NCBI GenBank assembly: GCA_903901335.1
Contig: CAIUQR010000149.1
Location: forward strand, 20,152 to 84,151
Source: an uncultured delta proteobacterium
GTDB taxonomy: Bacteria > Desulfobacterota > Desulfobulbia > Desulfobulbales > Desulfocapsaceae
Length of the DNA: 64,000 nt
Reading direction: 5' to 3'
The notes under the pieces are model-generated. The model saw only the letters and a program-made list of their open reading frames with translations. It was not told where the DNA came from and did not search any database. A program made the position numbers and the translations under genes. Of this stretch, positions 9,694 through 17,562 are shown in pieces. Every line of letters starts with the position of its first letter. Position 1 is the stretch's first letter.

Positions 9694-10733
9694 GAGCTTT
9701 TCCTTTTTCGTGTCTTGCGGGGTGTGGACTGCCTCTCCAACTCCTTCACCTCGTTTAGCGCCTCAATGAAATGCTGTTCCACCGGAGACGCTGACTCCAG
9801 CATCTGCTTCCGATACCTTTCATATTCGGTCCGCGCCTTATCGAGGGCCTGTTCGCGGCTGACACTGCCGGCATGGGTCAGGATCTCCCGGTCGCTGATC
9901 TTCAGGAAACCGTCCAATTTGCCGATCCAGTCTTTCATATACATGGGTTTCCGGTCCAGGGCCTGGAGTTCGGCGAAATCCAGATAGATGGAGACGATCC
10001 TGTTCAGGGTATCCAGTTCTGCGGCATTCAGATAATTCTTGGCAACCCCGGCATCGGCAAGCGTGGGTTTGGTTCCTGTCCAGGAGGTCAGGCCCATGTT
10101 CTTGGCAGAACCGTCGGCCCGGTCAAGGATGATTTCGGCGGCGGTGTGACCATGGGCCGCCCAGTGCATCTTGTTCTGAACCACGGCGAAAAAATCCCTG
10201 GAGAGATCGGTATGGGGATCATAATCGATGCTGGTGGCATAGATATCGAGGACCTTGCGCCAAAAGACCTTTTCCGAAGAGCGGATGTCCCGGATGCGGG
10301 AAAGGAGTTCATCAAAATAATTGCCGCCGCCGGCCTGTTTCAGGCGCTCGTCGTCCAGGGCAAAACCCTTGACAATATATTCCCGCAGCCGCTGGGTGGC
10401 CCAGATGCGGAACTGGGTGCCGCGATGGGATTTCACCCGGTAGCCGACGGAGATAATGACATCGAGGTTAAAGTACTCGACCTGATAGGATTTTCCATCC
10501 GTGGCAGTTGTTGCAAATTTTGCAACAACTGCCGGGCGGGCAAGTTCTCCTTCCTTGAAGATATTGCCGATATGTCGGGAGATGACCGACTTGTCCCGCT
10601 GGAAAAGGTCCGTCATCTGCCCCAGTGACAGCCAGACCGTCCCTCCCCGGAGTCTGACCTCGACCCGTGTTTTGCCGTCTTCGGTTTGGTAAATCAGAAG
10701 GTCCGACCTCTCTTCCGGCAAAGTATTTACCAT
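9690..10733 (-). CDS. RhuM-family protein encoded inside the restriction operon
   Basis: The 347-residue protein matches the virulence RhuM family in layout. The N-terminal part has a DNA-binding-like segment (VWLSLGQMTDLFQRDKSVIS), followed by a segment with SVGYRVKSHRGTQFRIWA and a C-terminal helical domain. Its biochemical function is not known; the name comes from a Salmonella pathogenicity-island gene. It sits between hsdM (18 bases away) and hsdS (4-base overlap), a position in which RhuM-like and Fic/toxin-like genes are commonly found in type I systems. The frame is intact. A regulatory or additional defence role is inference. Confidence 0.85.
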   Translation of the reverse strand: MVNTLPEERSDLLIYQTEDGKTRVEVRLRGGTVWLSLGQMTDLFQRDKSVISRHIGNIFKEGELARPAVVAKFATTATDGKSYQVEYFNLDVIISVGYRVKSHRGTQFRIWATQRLREYIVKGFALDDERLKQAGGGNYFDELLSRIRDIRSSEKVFWRKVLDIYATSIDYDPHTDLSRDFFAVVQNKMHWAAHGHTAAEIILDRADGSAKNMGLTSWTGTKPTLADAGVAKNYLNAAELDTLNRIVSIYLDFAELQALDRKPMYMKDWIGKLDGFLKISDREILTHAGSVSREQALDKARTEYERYRKQMLESASPVEQHFIEALNEVKELERQSTPRKTRKRKSS

Positions 10734-10751
10734 CTCACCTGCTCCTTTCTT

Positions 10752-12290
10752 TTAGAACCCCAGCTCTTTCAGATAGCCGTCCATCTTCTTGCGGGTCTCC
10801 GCCAGGTCGGTCTCTATCTGCTTAATCTCCCGCTGCACCTCGGCAATATCGATCTCCGGCTCCGGTTCAAAGGTATCCACATATCGGGGGATATTGAGAT
10901 TGAACTCGTTTTCGGCAATCTCCTCGAAGGTGGCAAGAAATGAATATTTATCGATAACCTGTCGATTGCGGAAGGTGGTGACGATCCGGTCGATATCCTG
11001 ATCCCGCAGTTTATTCTGATTGGTGGCCTGCTCGAAATCGCGGCTGGCATCGATAAACAGCACCTTATCCCTGCCTTTGGGCGTTCTGGCTTTATCGAAA
11101 ATCAGCAGCGCCGCCGGAATACCGGTGCCGAAAAAGAGGTTGGCCGGTAGGCCGATTACCGCATCCAGCAGATTTTCCCGGATTACGGCTTCCCGGATCC
11201 TGCCTTCCTGGCCGCCCCGAAAGAGCACACCGTGCGGCACCACCACCCCGACCCGGCCTTTACCATCCACCGCCGAGGCGAGCATATGAGAGAGAAAGGC
11301 CCAGTCTCCCTTGCTCTTGGGCGGGACGCCCCTGTAGAAACGGCCATACTTGTCTTCAGCGGCGATATCCTGACCCCATTTGTCGAGGCTGAAAGGAGGA
11401 TTGGCAATCACAATATCGAATTTCATCAATGCATCGTTTTCAACCAGCAGGGGATGACGAATGGTGTCTTCCCATTCAATCCGAGCGGAATCGACGTTGT
11501 GCAGGAACATGTTCATCTTGCAGAGCGCCCAGGTGGAGCCGTTCATCTCCTGGCCATACAGGGAAAAGTCTTCCGAACCCACCTGATTGGCAGCCCGGAT
11601 CAAAAGAGAACCCGAGCCACAGGCCGGGTCGCAGATCCGGTCGCCCGGCTGCGGTGCAACCAGGCGGGCCAGGGTCTCCGAGACCTCGGCCGGGGTATAG
11701 AACTCGCCGGCCTTTTTCCCGGCCGTGGCAGCAAACTTGGCGATCAGGTATTCGTAGACGTCGCCGATGACATCCAGGTGCCCTACTGCCTCGTAACGCA
11801 GGTCAAGCGCAGCCATATCCTCTAAAACATTTTTCAAACGCACATTGCGCTGTCTGGTCTGTCCGAGGTTGGCCTCGCTGTTGAAATCAATATTGCGAAA
11901 CACATTGTGCAGCTTACTCTTGTTGGCATCCTCAAGGTGTTCGAGGAGGATGTTGATCAATTGCCCGATATTGGTCCGATCCCGCCTCTCATGGAGACTG
12001 TCGAAGGTTGCCGGAAAACACTCCTCCACCTTGCCATTCGAATCCTTGATTTCGATCTCGGGGATAAGAAAGCGCTCCCGGTCCAGCGCCCGCTGCACCC
12101 GGACCTGATCACCTTTGTACTTTTTTTGGTATTCAGCTTCCTTCGATTTACGGACATCGCTGAGATATTTTACAAACAGCATTGTCAGGATGTAGTCCTT
12201 GTACTGAGCGGGATCGATCACCCCGCGAAAGGTGTCGCAGGCCCGCCATACTACATTGAAAATCGCCTCTCGTTTTTGTTTGTCGGTCAT
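10752..12290 (-). CDS. hsdM: Type I restriction-modification N6-adenine methyltransferase subunit
   Basis: The 512-residue HsdM starts with the N-terminal helical domain (residues 1-150) and continues into the methyltransferase fold. S-adenosylmethionine binding is seen at DPACGSGSLL and the catalytic motif IV is NPPF in VIANPPFSLDKWG, the pattern of N6-adenine methylases. The C-terminal helical tail (ending in TRKKMDGYLKELGF) would contact HsdS. It forms M2S with a specificity subunit and methylates host sites. It is the second gene of the operon, 16 bases after the half-size S gene. All catalytic motifs are intact. Confidence 0.97.
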   Translation of the reverse strand: MTDKQKREAIFNVVWRACDTFRGVIDPAQYKDYILTMLFVKYLSDVRKSKEAEYQKKYKGDQVRVQRALDRERFLIPEIEIKDSNGKVEECFPATFDSLHERRDRTNIGQLINILLEHLEDANKSKLHNVFRNIDFNSEANLGQTRQRNVRLKNVLEDMAALDLRYEAVGHLDVIGDVYEYLIAKFAATAGKKAGEFYTPAEVSETLARLVAPQPGDRICDPACGSGSLLIRAANQVGSEDFSLYGQEMNGSTWALCKMNMFLHNVDSARIEWEDTIRHPLLVENDALMKFDIVIANPPFSLDKWGQDIAAEDKYGRFYRGVPPKSKGDWAFLSHMLASAVDGKGRVGVVVPHGVLFRGGQEGRIREAVIRENLLDAVIGLPANLFFGTGIPAALLIFDKARTPKGRDKVLFIDASRDFEQATNQNKLRDQDIDRIVTTFRNRQVIDKYSFLATFEEIAENEFNLNIPRYVDTFEPEPEIDIAEVQREIKQIETDLAETRKKMDGYLKELGF

Positions 12291-12306
12291 ATGTGTTCCA
12301 TTCTTG

Positions 12307-12882
12307 TCACTTGCCTTGAATTGCTTTCAGGCATGCGGCGGTTATCATTTTCCTTCGGTTTTGCACTAACTGTTCAAGTAATTCCTGTTCCTGGTGCTGT
12401 AATGCATCAAGAGCGGCTATTTTTTTCTGCACTTCCAGAGGGGGGAGCGGGACGTCTATAGCCTCCAGCACCGCCCGTCGCACCACCGGCATGTGAACGC
12501 CTTTGCCGCTGTACAGATGTAAATACTGCTCGACAGAGGGCTGATTCAAATACCAGTAGAGATACTTCGGAAGCACGCTCGCATCGGTTGCCCGGATGAT
12601 GAAAAAACATGCCGCCGCCAGGGAATGGTTGGGAATGGTTTCAAGGAGCACCGAGAAGTTGTGTGCGCCTCGGGCCATAAACAGGATGTCACCTTTCTCC
12701 AGAAGCTTATCTTTTCCGGACAGATCGGGATCAAAACGGATCAGATCATTGGAGCAGTAATCGAACTTGTCAATATCCACATCCCTGGCCTGCACCAGGA
12801 AATGCGTGCCATTGGTGCGAGCCTCAATCTTCCCGCGACTGATATAACCGCTCAGAACCTGTGTGATTTTTGATAATTCCAT
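12307..12882 (-). CDS. Half-size type I specificity subunit (single target-recognition domain)
   Basis: The protein has 191 residues, about half a normal HsdS. It holds one target-recognition domain (including FMARGAHNFS and GVHMPVVRRAVLEAI) and one conserved helix (VPLPPLEVQKKIAALDALQHQEQELLEQLV). Natural half subunits can dimerise to recognise palindromic bipartite sites, as in engineered or natural single-TRD systems. It is the first gene of the operon directly behind the promoter. Whether it works alone with HsdM, pairs with the larger HsdS, or acts as an anti-restriction or alternative-specificity subunit cannot be told from sequence. The frame is intact with a GAGGG ribosome site. Confidence 0.85.
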   Translation of the reverse strand: MELSKITQVLSGYISRGKIEARTNGTHFLVQARDVDIDKFDYCSNDLIRFDPDLSGKDKLLEKGDILFMARGAHNFSVLLETIPNHSLAAACFFIIRATDASVLPKYLYWYLNQPSVEQYLHLYSGKGVHMPVVRRAVLEAIDVPLPPLEVQKKIAALDALQHQEQELLEQLVQNRRKMITAACLKAIQGK

Positions 12883-12911
12883 AGTCCCTCTGTCAATATA
12901 ATCTGCAATAT

Positions 12912-12940
12912 ATTATATACCGCAATTTTATTCTTGACAA
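12912..12940 (-). promoter_or_regulatory. Sigma-70 promoter of the type I restriction operon
   Basis: On the reverse strand TTGTCA (12940-12935) is separated by 17 bases from a perfect TATAAT (12917-12912), about 30 bases upstream of the first start codon at 12882. This is the best promoter match in the window. A TTGACA on the forward strand overlaps it at 12934-12939 but has no good -10 element. Confidence 0.75.
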
Positions 12941-12999
12941 CAAGAATTTTAATATTACAGTTATCGTTATCTTGCAAAATATAAATACAAGGAGATTGT

Positions 13000-13300
13000 A
13001 TGGAGTTATCAGAAAATCAAAAGCACCAAACACTGCTGGCGGTGCTGCAGGAACGTTACAATGCCTCGCACAAGATGAGGGAGAGATCTATTCAGTTTAC
13101 TCTCTGAACTTCTTAACGTACCGGAGGAAGAAGCAACCCTTGGCTTTATGCGTTTACTGGCATTGCCCGTTCAAGGAAACACTGTAGACTGATTGTTCGC
13201 GGCAATTCGTATTCTCCTTGACAAAGAACCATCTATAAGTGATTTTTTTTCGGAGCCCAATACCTTGGCTGAGTTTTTTAATTCGATTGACCGGAGATCC
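13000..13300 (+). pseudogene. Remnant of an unidentified helical protein
   Basis: An AAGGAG ribosome site precedes ATG 13000, which opens a 35-codon frame (MELSENQKHQTLLAVLQERY...) ending in TGA at 13105. In the +1 frame a coding-like stretch DLFSLLSELLNVPEEEAT runs from about 13080, meets TGA at 13190-13192 and continues as LFAAIRILLDKEPSISDFF. The pieces read like one helical protein broken by a frameshift near 13080 and a stop. The parent family is not recognised. The TGA at 13190 was considered as selenocysteine and judged unlikely because the frame is already broken. Confidence 0.45.
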
Positions 13301-13302
13301 CC

Positions 13303-14103
13303 ATGCCTGAGAAGCTCGAACGCCTCTGTTTTAACTGTAACAGCTTTTTCCCCGACACCTATGAGGCTACCGAATATGGCATCTGTCTTGCTGAAGAGGT
13401 CTTTGAACCCTTCCTGGATGATCTGCTGATTCACGGAAATTTTGATAACTGCCGCTCTCTGGTTCAGGCCAGGAGGTTCGAAGGCGAGAGGAAAGTCTGC
13501 TCTCTTTATGAAGAGGCTGAAATGTGGGAAGTCCCGGACGACATATCTCCAGACCTGATCGACCAGCTGATACTCCAGGCAAGGGAGGAAAAGGGGCGAA
13601 AGCCGACCGAGTATTTTTTCAAGGATCACTCGTTCGCCTGGCTGCTGGAGCATGACGAGCAGCTGCAAAAACTCCGTCATAGGTACCAGCACCGTTCCCC
13701 GGAAGAACGTCGCATGGCGGCCGACCATGAATATCATGCCGCAATAGCCTGTCAGCATTTTCTTGATTTGACCGAAGAGCACAGGCAGACGGCTGCCATT
13801 CCGGGAGAAGTTGCGGCCTTAGCCATTGATCCGCACTATGCTCCGGCCCTTTTAACCGTCGGCACCTATGAATATCTCCTCGGCAGGATCAACGAAGGGG
13901 TGCAGTTGCTTCTCAGCCTCGTTTGTTTACCGATAGAAACAGAAGACTTAGCAGTTATCATCGATAAGGCCGGAAGGTTTTTACAGGACAGAAAGGACTT
14001 CAGCCAGGCAGAAATATTGTATGCTGCCGCCATTGAAAACTTTCCGGATGTGCAATTGTTTAAAGAAGGTCATTCCTGCACAGACAAACAACGGAGCAGA
14101 TAA
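13303..14103 (+). CDS. Hypothetical protein with N-terminal Cys cluster
   Basis: The 266-residue protein is not recognised. The N-terminal 70 residues carry cysteines in a zinc-site-like pattern (CFNCNSFFP, GICLAEE, FDNCRS, KVCSLYEE). The C-terminal half is helical and TPR-like, with ALAIDPHYAPALLTVG and SQAEILYAAAIENFP resembling TPR repeat ends. CGGAG lies 7 bases before the ATG. It ends one base before the SEC-C gene starts, so the two are co-transcribed. It lies just outside the restriction operon on the other strand. Codon use looks ordinary. Function unknown. Confidence 0.75.
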   Translation: MPEKLERLCFNCNSFFPDTYEATEYGICLAEEVFEPFLDDLLIHGNFDNCRSLVQARRFEGERKVCSLYEEAEMWEVPDDISPDLIDQLILQAREEKGRKPTEYFFKDHSFAWLLEHDEQLQKLRHRYQHRSPEERRMAADHEYHAAIACQHFLDLTEEHRQTAAIPGEVAALAIDPHYAPALLTVGTYEYLLGRINEGVQLLLSLVCLPIETEDLAVIIDKAGRFLQDRKDFSQAEILYAAAIENFPDVQLFKEGHSCTDKQRSR

Positions 14104-14104
14104 A

Positions 14105-15514
14105 ATGGGTAAAATTGGAAGAAACGACCCCTGCCATTGCGGCAGCGGGAAAAAATACAAAAAGTGCTGTATGCACAAAGACAAGGAAATGCGGCTGCGA
14201 GAGCAAGAAGAGCGAAGATATGAGCAAGATGTTATTGACGGGCGGATAGACCCTTTTGCCAGCGATGAGGACTGGCTGGCTGATCCTGACGACGAAGAGC
14301 TCGACGATGATTTGAGCGTGGAAGATGATATTGACGATGTCGATGTTCCTTGGGCTGATCCGGTCCCTGTCACCTCGTCCTCCATCGAAAAGAAAAAAAC
14401 TATCTCCGACGAGGACGAAGCGATTATCAATGCCTGGTGGAATACCTACCGAGACATATCCGATCCCGACCAGCTGCGCGATCATATCGAAAAGTTTATG
14501 GACTCTCATCCCCATCTGGTTGAAGATCTGACACTTGAGGAGGAGCCCTTATTCCAACTGCAGGATATGTATGATCGTCAAGGCCGACCGGAGGGATATA
14601 TTGAAGTGCTGTCGCGCCTTCGCTCCGAGTTCCCTGATGCCTACTTTAAGGGATTCAGTTATTTCGACAGCAGCATAATCAGCTGGCTGATGGTAACCGG
14701 TCAAAGAGAAAAAGTGGCGGACTATCTTGCAGGTTTTCGAAAACATCCTACGCAAAACCTGGATAACCTGTTCGACTTGATCCATTTTCTGACGAGCTGT
14801 AACTGCCAGGACATCCTGGCTGATTTTCTTCCGGAAATCGTAAGTGAGGTCTGTACTTCACCGATGGTGCTGGGCGACGATGAAATTATCGGCCTGACAA
14901 TTACCATCCTGATGGCACCTTTTCTCGACAAGGGTCTTGAAAAATTCGCCCCTCACTCCCTGGCCCAAAAGATACAAACACTGTCATCTGTGGTAAACCC
15001 GATCTGGATGGAGCCCCAATTCCTAAAAGAGTACCTCCGCGGCATCCTCGACAGACATGAGCATTGGGACCTTGACGGCTGTTCCACCCGCAGCCAGGCT
15101 CTGGTTCGCTATGAAAAGATCACCAGAAACTTCATGGGCTGGCTTGGCATCCAGACAAAGCTGGACTGGTGTGCCGCTGATTATCACAGCCAGCTCGTCT
15201 TTGACTATCTCGCGGCGACTCTGCCGGTGAAAAAGAAACCCCGGGAACCTTTCCCTTTTGCAGAAAAGAACATGGAAGGGCTCCTGGTGCAACTGTCAAA
15301 AAATATGCTGTGGCTGGATTCATCCAGATTGTTCGGAACACTCAACGGCCTCTACTGGTTTGCCACATTCCTGGAAGACACCTCGTCTGCTACCTCGGAG
15401 CAGGCACAGGTCGGAAGAGAAACATGTGTACGGCTTTTTGAAAAGGTGTATCCCGTTCAGGAAAAACAGGACATCAAGGCTCTTATCTGGAAGCAGTTCC
15501 CGTGGAAGGGGTGA
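14105..15514 (+). CDS. SEC-C-motif protein
   Basis: The 469-residue protein starts with a SEC-C zinc motif, GRNDPCHCGSGKKYKKCC (residues 4-21), the element used by SecA to contact ribosome or SecB and found on many accessory proteins. A very acidic linker (DEDWLADPDDEELDDD and on) follows, then a long helical domain of unknown type that is probably alpha-solenoid. The ATG at 14105 is one base after the previous gene's stop; in-frame upstream codons inside that gene are not used. SEC-C proteins frequently occur near mobile or defence genes. Its role here is unknown. Confidence 0.82.
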   Translation: MGKIGRNDPCHCGSGKKYKKCCMHKDKEMRLREQEERRYEQDVIDGRIDPFASDEDWLADPDDEELDDDLSVEDDIDDVDVPWADPVPVTSSSIEKKKTISDEDEAIINAWWNTYRDISDPDQLRDHIEKFMDSHPHLVEDLTLEEEPLFQLQDMYDRQGRPEGYIEVLSRLRSEFPDAYFKGFSYFDSSIISWLMVTGQREKVADYLAGFRKHPTQNLDNLFDLIHFLTSCNCQDILADFLPEIVSEVCTSPMVLGDDEIIGLTITILMAPFLDKGLEKFAPHSLAQKIQTLSSVVNPIWMEPQFLKEYLRGILDRHEHWDLDGCSTRSQALVRYEKITRNFMGWLGIQTKLDWCAADYHSQLVFDYLAATLPVKKKPREPFPFAEKNMEGLLVQLSKNMLWLDSSRLFGTLNGLYWFATFLEDTSSATSEQAQVGRETCVRLFEKVYPVQEKQDIKALIWKQFPWKG

Positions 15515-15886
15515 GATCCGTCTGTGGACAGTGCGGCGATAGAGTGACCAGGCATAAGGCCCGTTTGCAGGACAGCAAGATCGTCTGCCTTTTGACTGCC
15601 TGCCTGGCTTGGCTACTCGCCACTCCTGAGCCTTCTTTTGTTTTCCGCCAATCGGGCAGGCAATGGGCAATAGAAAACTTTGAGCATATCTTCTCTTCCC
15701 ATTCATCACCAGATAATGGCAAGTTTGAGGATCACAGTACATAATTATGGAAGAACAGATATCCATTGACATGAGCGTTCAAACCATATATCCATTTGTC
15801 GCCGCTATCGGCTAAGAAACGAAGACGTCAATATATTTCCTTCTATATTATCAAGCATATAAAGGAAGAACCAGAGAAGGATAGCT
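15515..15886. other. Intergenic region, nothing firm seen
   Basis: These 372 bases lie between the SEC-C gene and the ABC transporter. Short frames exist on both strands, but none has a ribosome site plus recognisable protein. The last 40 bases are AT-rich and may carry the transporter promoter. Confidence 0.4.
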
Positions 15887-16723
15887 GTGATAGAAGTACA
15901 AAACCTGAGCAAAACATTCGGAGACCGCGCCGCCCTGGCCGGGGTCTCCTTCACGGTCGGTCCCGGCACGATCTATGGCTATCTGGGTCCGAACGGTGCC
16001 GGCAAGACCACCACCATCCGGATCCTGACAGGTCTTACCCGGCGGGACGGCGGCACGGTGCTGTTGAACGGTTATGATATCGAACGGGAGCCGATCACCT
16101 GCAAGGCCCAGTTCGGACTGGTGCCGCAGCATACCAACCTGGATGCCGAGCTGACGGTTGAGGAAAACCTGCTGATCCATGGCCTTCTGCACCATATGGC
16201 CAAGGCCGATATCGAACGGCGGACCGGGGAACTCCTCGACTATGTCGAGATGAGCGACCGGCGCAAGGTCCTGGTCAAGACCCTCTCCGGCGGCATGAAG
16301 CGCAGGCTCCTGATCGGCCGGGCCCTGATGCATACACCCAGTATCCTCTTTCTGGACGAGCCGACCGTAGGCCTCGATGCGGCCATCCGCAGGCGAATCT
16401 GGGGTCTGGTCAGGAAGATCCAGAGCGACGGCACCACCATCTTCCTGACCACCCACTATATCGAAGAGGCCGAATTCCTGGCTGACCGGGTGGCCTTCCT
16501 TGATGCAGGCAAGATCGTCGCTGAAGACACACCTGTCAACCTGATGGCCGATATCGGCGAATGGGCGGTGGACTTTCTCGACGACAACCGCCTGCAGACC
16601 GCCTACTTCCACTCCAGAGACGAGGCCCGCGAGTATGTGACAGGCAGGATGGACGGCTGCACGGTACGGCGGGTGAACCTGGAAGACGCCTTCATTTCCA
16701 TGACCGGGAGGAAGATTGTATGA
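15887..16723 (+). CDS. ABC exporter ATP-binding protein (DrrA/CcmA-like)
   Basis: This is a 278-residue nucleotide-binding protein with Walker A GPNGAGKTTT, signature LSGGMKRRL, Walker B ILFLDEPTVGLD and the H-loop His in FLTTHYIEEA. The GLD...RR pattern and the C-terminal extension of about 60 residues match the DrrA group, which drives ABC-2 type efflux of drugs, lipids or polysaccharides. It starts at GTG 15887. Its stop overlaps the start of the permease gene (ATGA at 16720-16723), which fixes the pairing. The substrate is not evident. Confidence 0.94.
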   Translation: MIEVQNLSKTFGDRAALAGVSFTVGPGTIYGYLGPNGAGKTTTIRILTGLTRRDGGTVLLNGYDIEREPITCKAQFGLVPQHTNLDAELTVEENLLIHGLLHHMAKADIERRTGELLDYVEMSDRRKVLVKTLSGGMKRRLLIGRALMHTPSILFLDEPTVGLDAAIRRRIWGLVRKIQSDGTTIFLTTHYIEEAEFLADRVAFLDAGKIVAEDTPVNLMADIGEWAVDFLDDNRLQTAYFHSRDEAREYVTGRMDGCTVRRVNLEDAFISMTGRKIV

Positions 16724-17457
16724 TCAAAGGCTGGACTGCTGTCTATCTCCGTGAAATGATAATCCTGAAACGCCGCCTGGCCAAGCTGATCCCGGCCTGG
16801 TCGGTGTCGCCGCTTCTCTATCTTGTCGCCTTCGGCTATGCAGTCGGCCGCCATGTCAATGTCGGCGGTCACAGCTATATGGAGTTCCTGCTGCCGGGGC
16901 TTGCGGCCATGGCCAGCATGACCCAGGCCTTCGCCATTGCAGGCGAAATCAATATCGCACGGTTTTACTGGCATATCTTCGACGAGTTCCAGGCGGCACC
17001 GATCAGCAATCTCGCCTATGTCCTGGGCGAGGTGCTGGCCGGAATGACCAGGGCCCTGCTGGCTGGCTGCGTGGTCCTGCTCCTCGGCGCCCTGTTCGGG
17101 GTCGTCCTGTCCTATAATCCGCTCTTCTGGGCTGCCTTTCTGCTGAACAGCTTTGTTTTCGCCTCACTCGCTGTAGGCCTTGCCATGCATGTCAAATCGC
17201 ACGCCGATCAGACCTTGCTGAACAACTTCATCATCACGCCAATGGCCTTTCTGGGCGGCACCTTCTTCCCGCTCTCCCAGCTCCCCGCCTGGGGACAGAG
17301 GCTGCTGGAGGCCCTGCCGCTCACCCACGCGGCCAAGGCAATCAGGGCCGCAGCCTTCGTCGAGCCCGCCCATATGACCGACTACCTCCTGCTCGCAATC
17401 GTCGGCTGTGTCTGTTTTGTCTTCGCTATCGTCTCGGTAAATAAGGCTAAATCTTAG
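16720..17457 (+). CDS. ABC-2 type exporter permease
   Basis: The protein has about 245 residues and six predicted membrane segments, including SPLLYLVAFGYAVG, LLAGCVVLLLGALFGVVL and a final segment YLLLAIVGCVCFVFAIVSV. The stretch NFIITPMAFLGGTFFPLSQLP is the characteristic ABC-2 (DrrB/NodJ-like) signature near the C-terminus. The start overlaps the ATPase stop by 4 bases; the longer upstream frame is only a shadow of the ATPase gene. Together they form a minimal exporter, presumably a homodimer of each subunit. The substrate is unknown. Confidence 0.92.
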   Translation: MIKGWTAVYLREMIILKRRLAKLIPAWSVSPLLYLVAFGYAVGRHVNVGGHSYMEFLLPGLAAMASMTQAFAIAGEINIARFYWHIFDEFQAAPISNLAYVLGEVLAGMTRALLAGCVVLLLGALFGVVLSYNPLFWAAFLLNSFVFASLAVGLAMHVKSHADQTLLNNFIITPMAFLGGTFFPLSQLPAWGQRLLEALPLTHAAKAIRAAAFVEPAHMTDYLLLAIVGCVCFVFAIVSVNKAKS

Positions 17458-17553
17458 GTGAAACAGCTGAGCGGTCTTTTGCCTATCTGTGCATCCTGTA
17501 AAAAAATTCGAGATGACTGGGAATATTGGATCCAGATTGAGGCTTCTTGGTAA
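17458..17553 (+). pseudogene. Orphan C-terminal Cys-motif fragment of a sensor protein
   Basis: Directly after the permease stop, 31 codons read VKQLSGLLPICASCKKIRDD and continue EYWIQIEASW before TAA. LLPICASCKKIRDD-x-YW-xQIE is a motif normally found at the C-terminus of PAS/receiver signalling proteins in Desulfobacterota. Here nothing of the rest of such a protein is present, so it is a fragment left by deletion. It could be translated as a short peptide from the GTG at 17458. Confidence 0.6.
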
Positions 17554-17562
17554 GATAGGGCC

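Noticed and set aside
13190..13192. In-frame TGA read as selenocysteine in the remnant gene
   Set aside because: The reading frame is already broken upstream, no conserved redox motif surrounds it and no SECIS-like hairpin was found.
15320..15772. Reverse-strand open frame rich in Arg and Ser overlapping the SEC-C gene end
   Set aside because: It mostly shadows the SEC-C gene, has no ribosome site and no recognisable protein.
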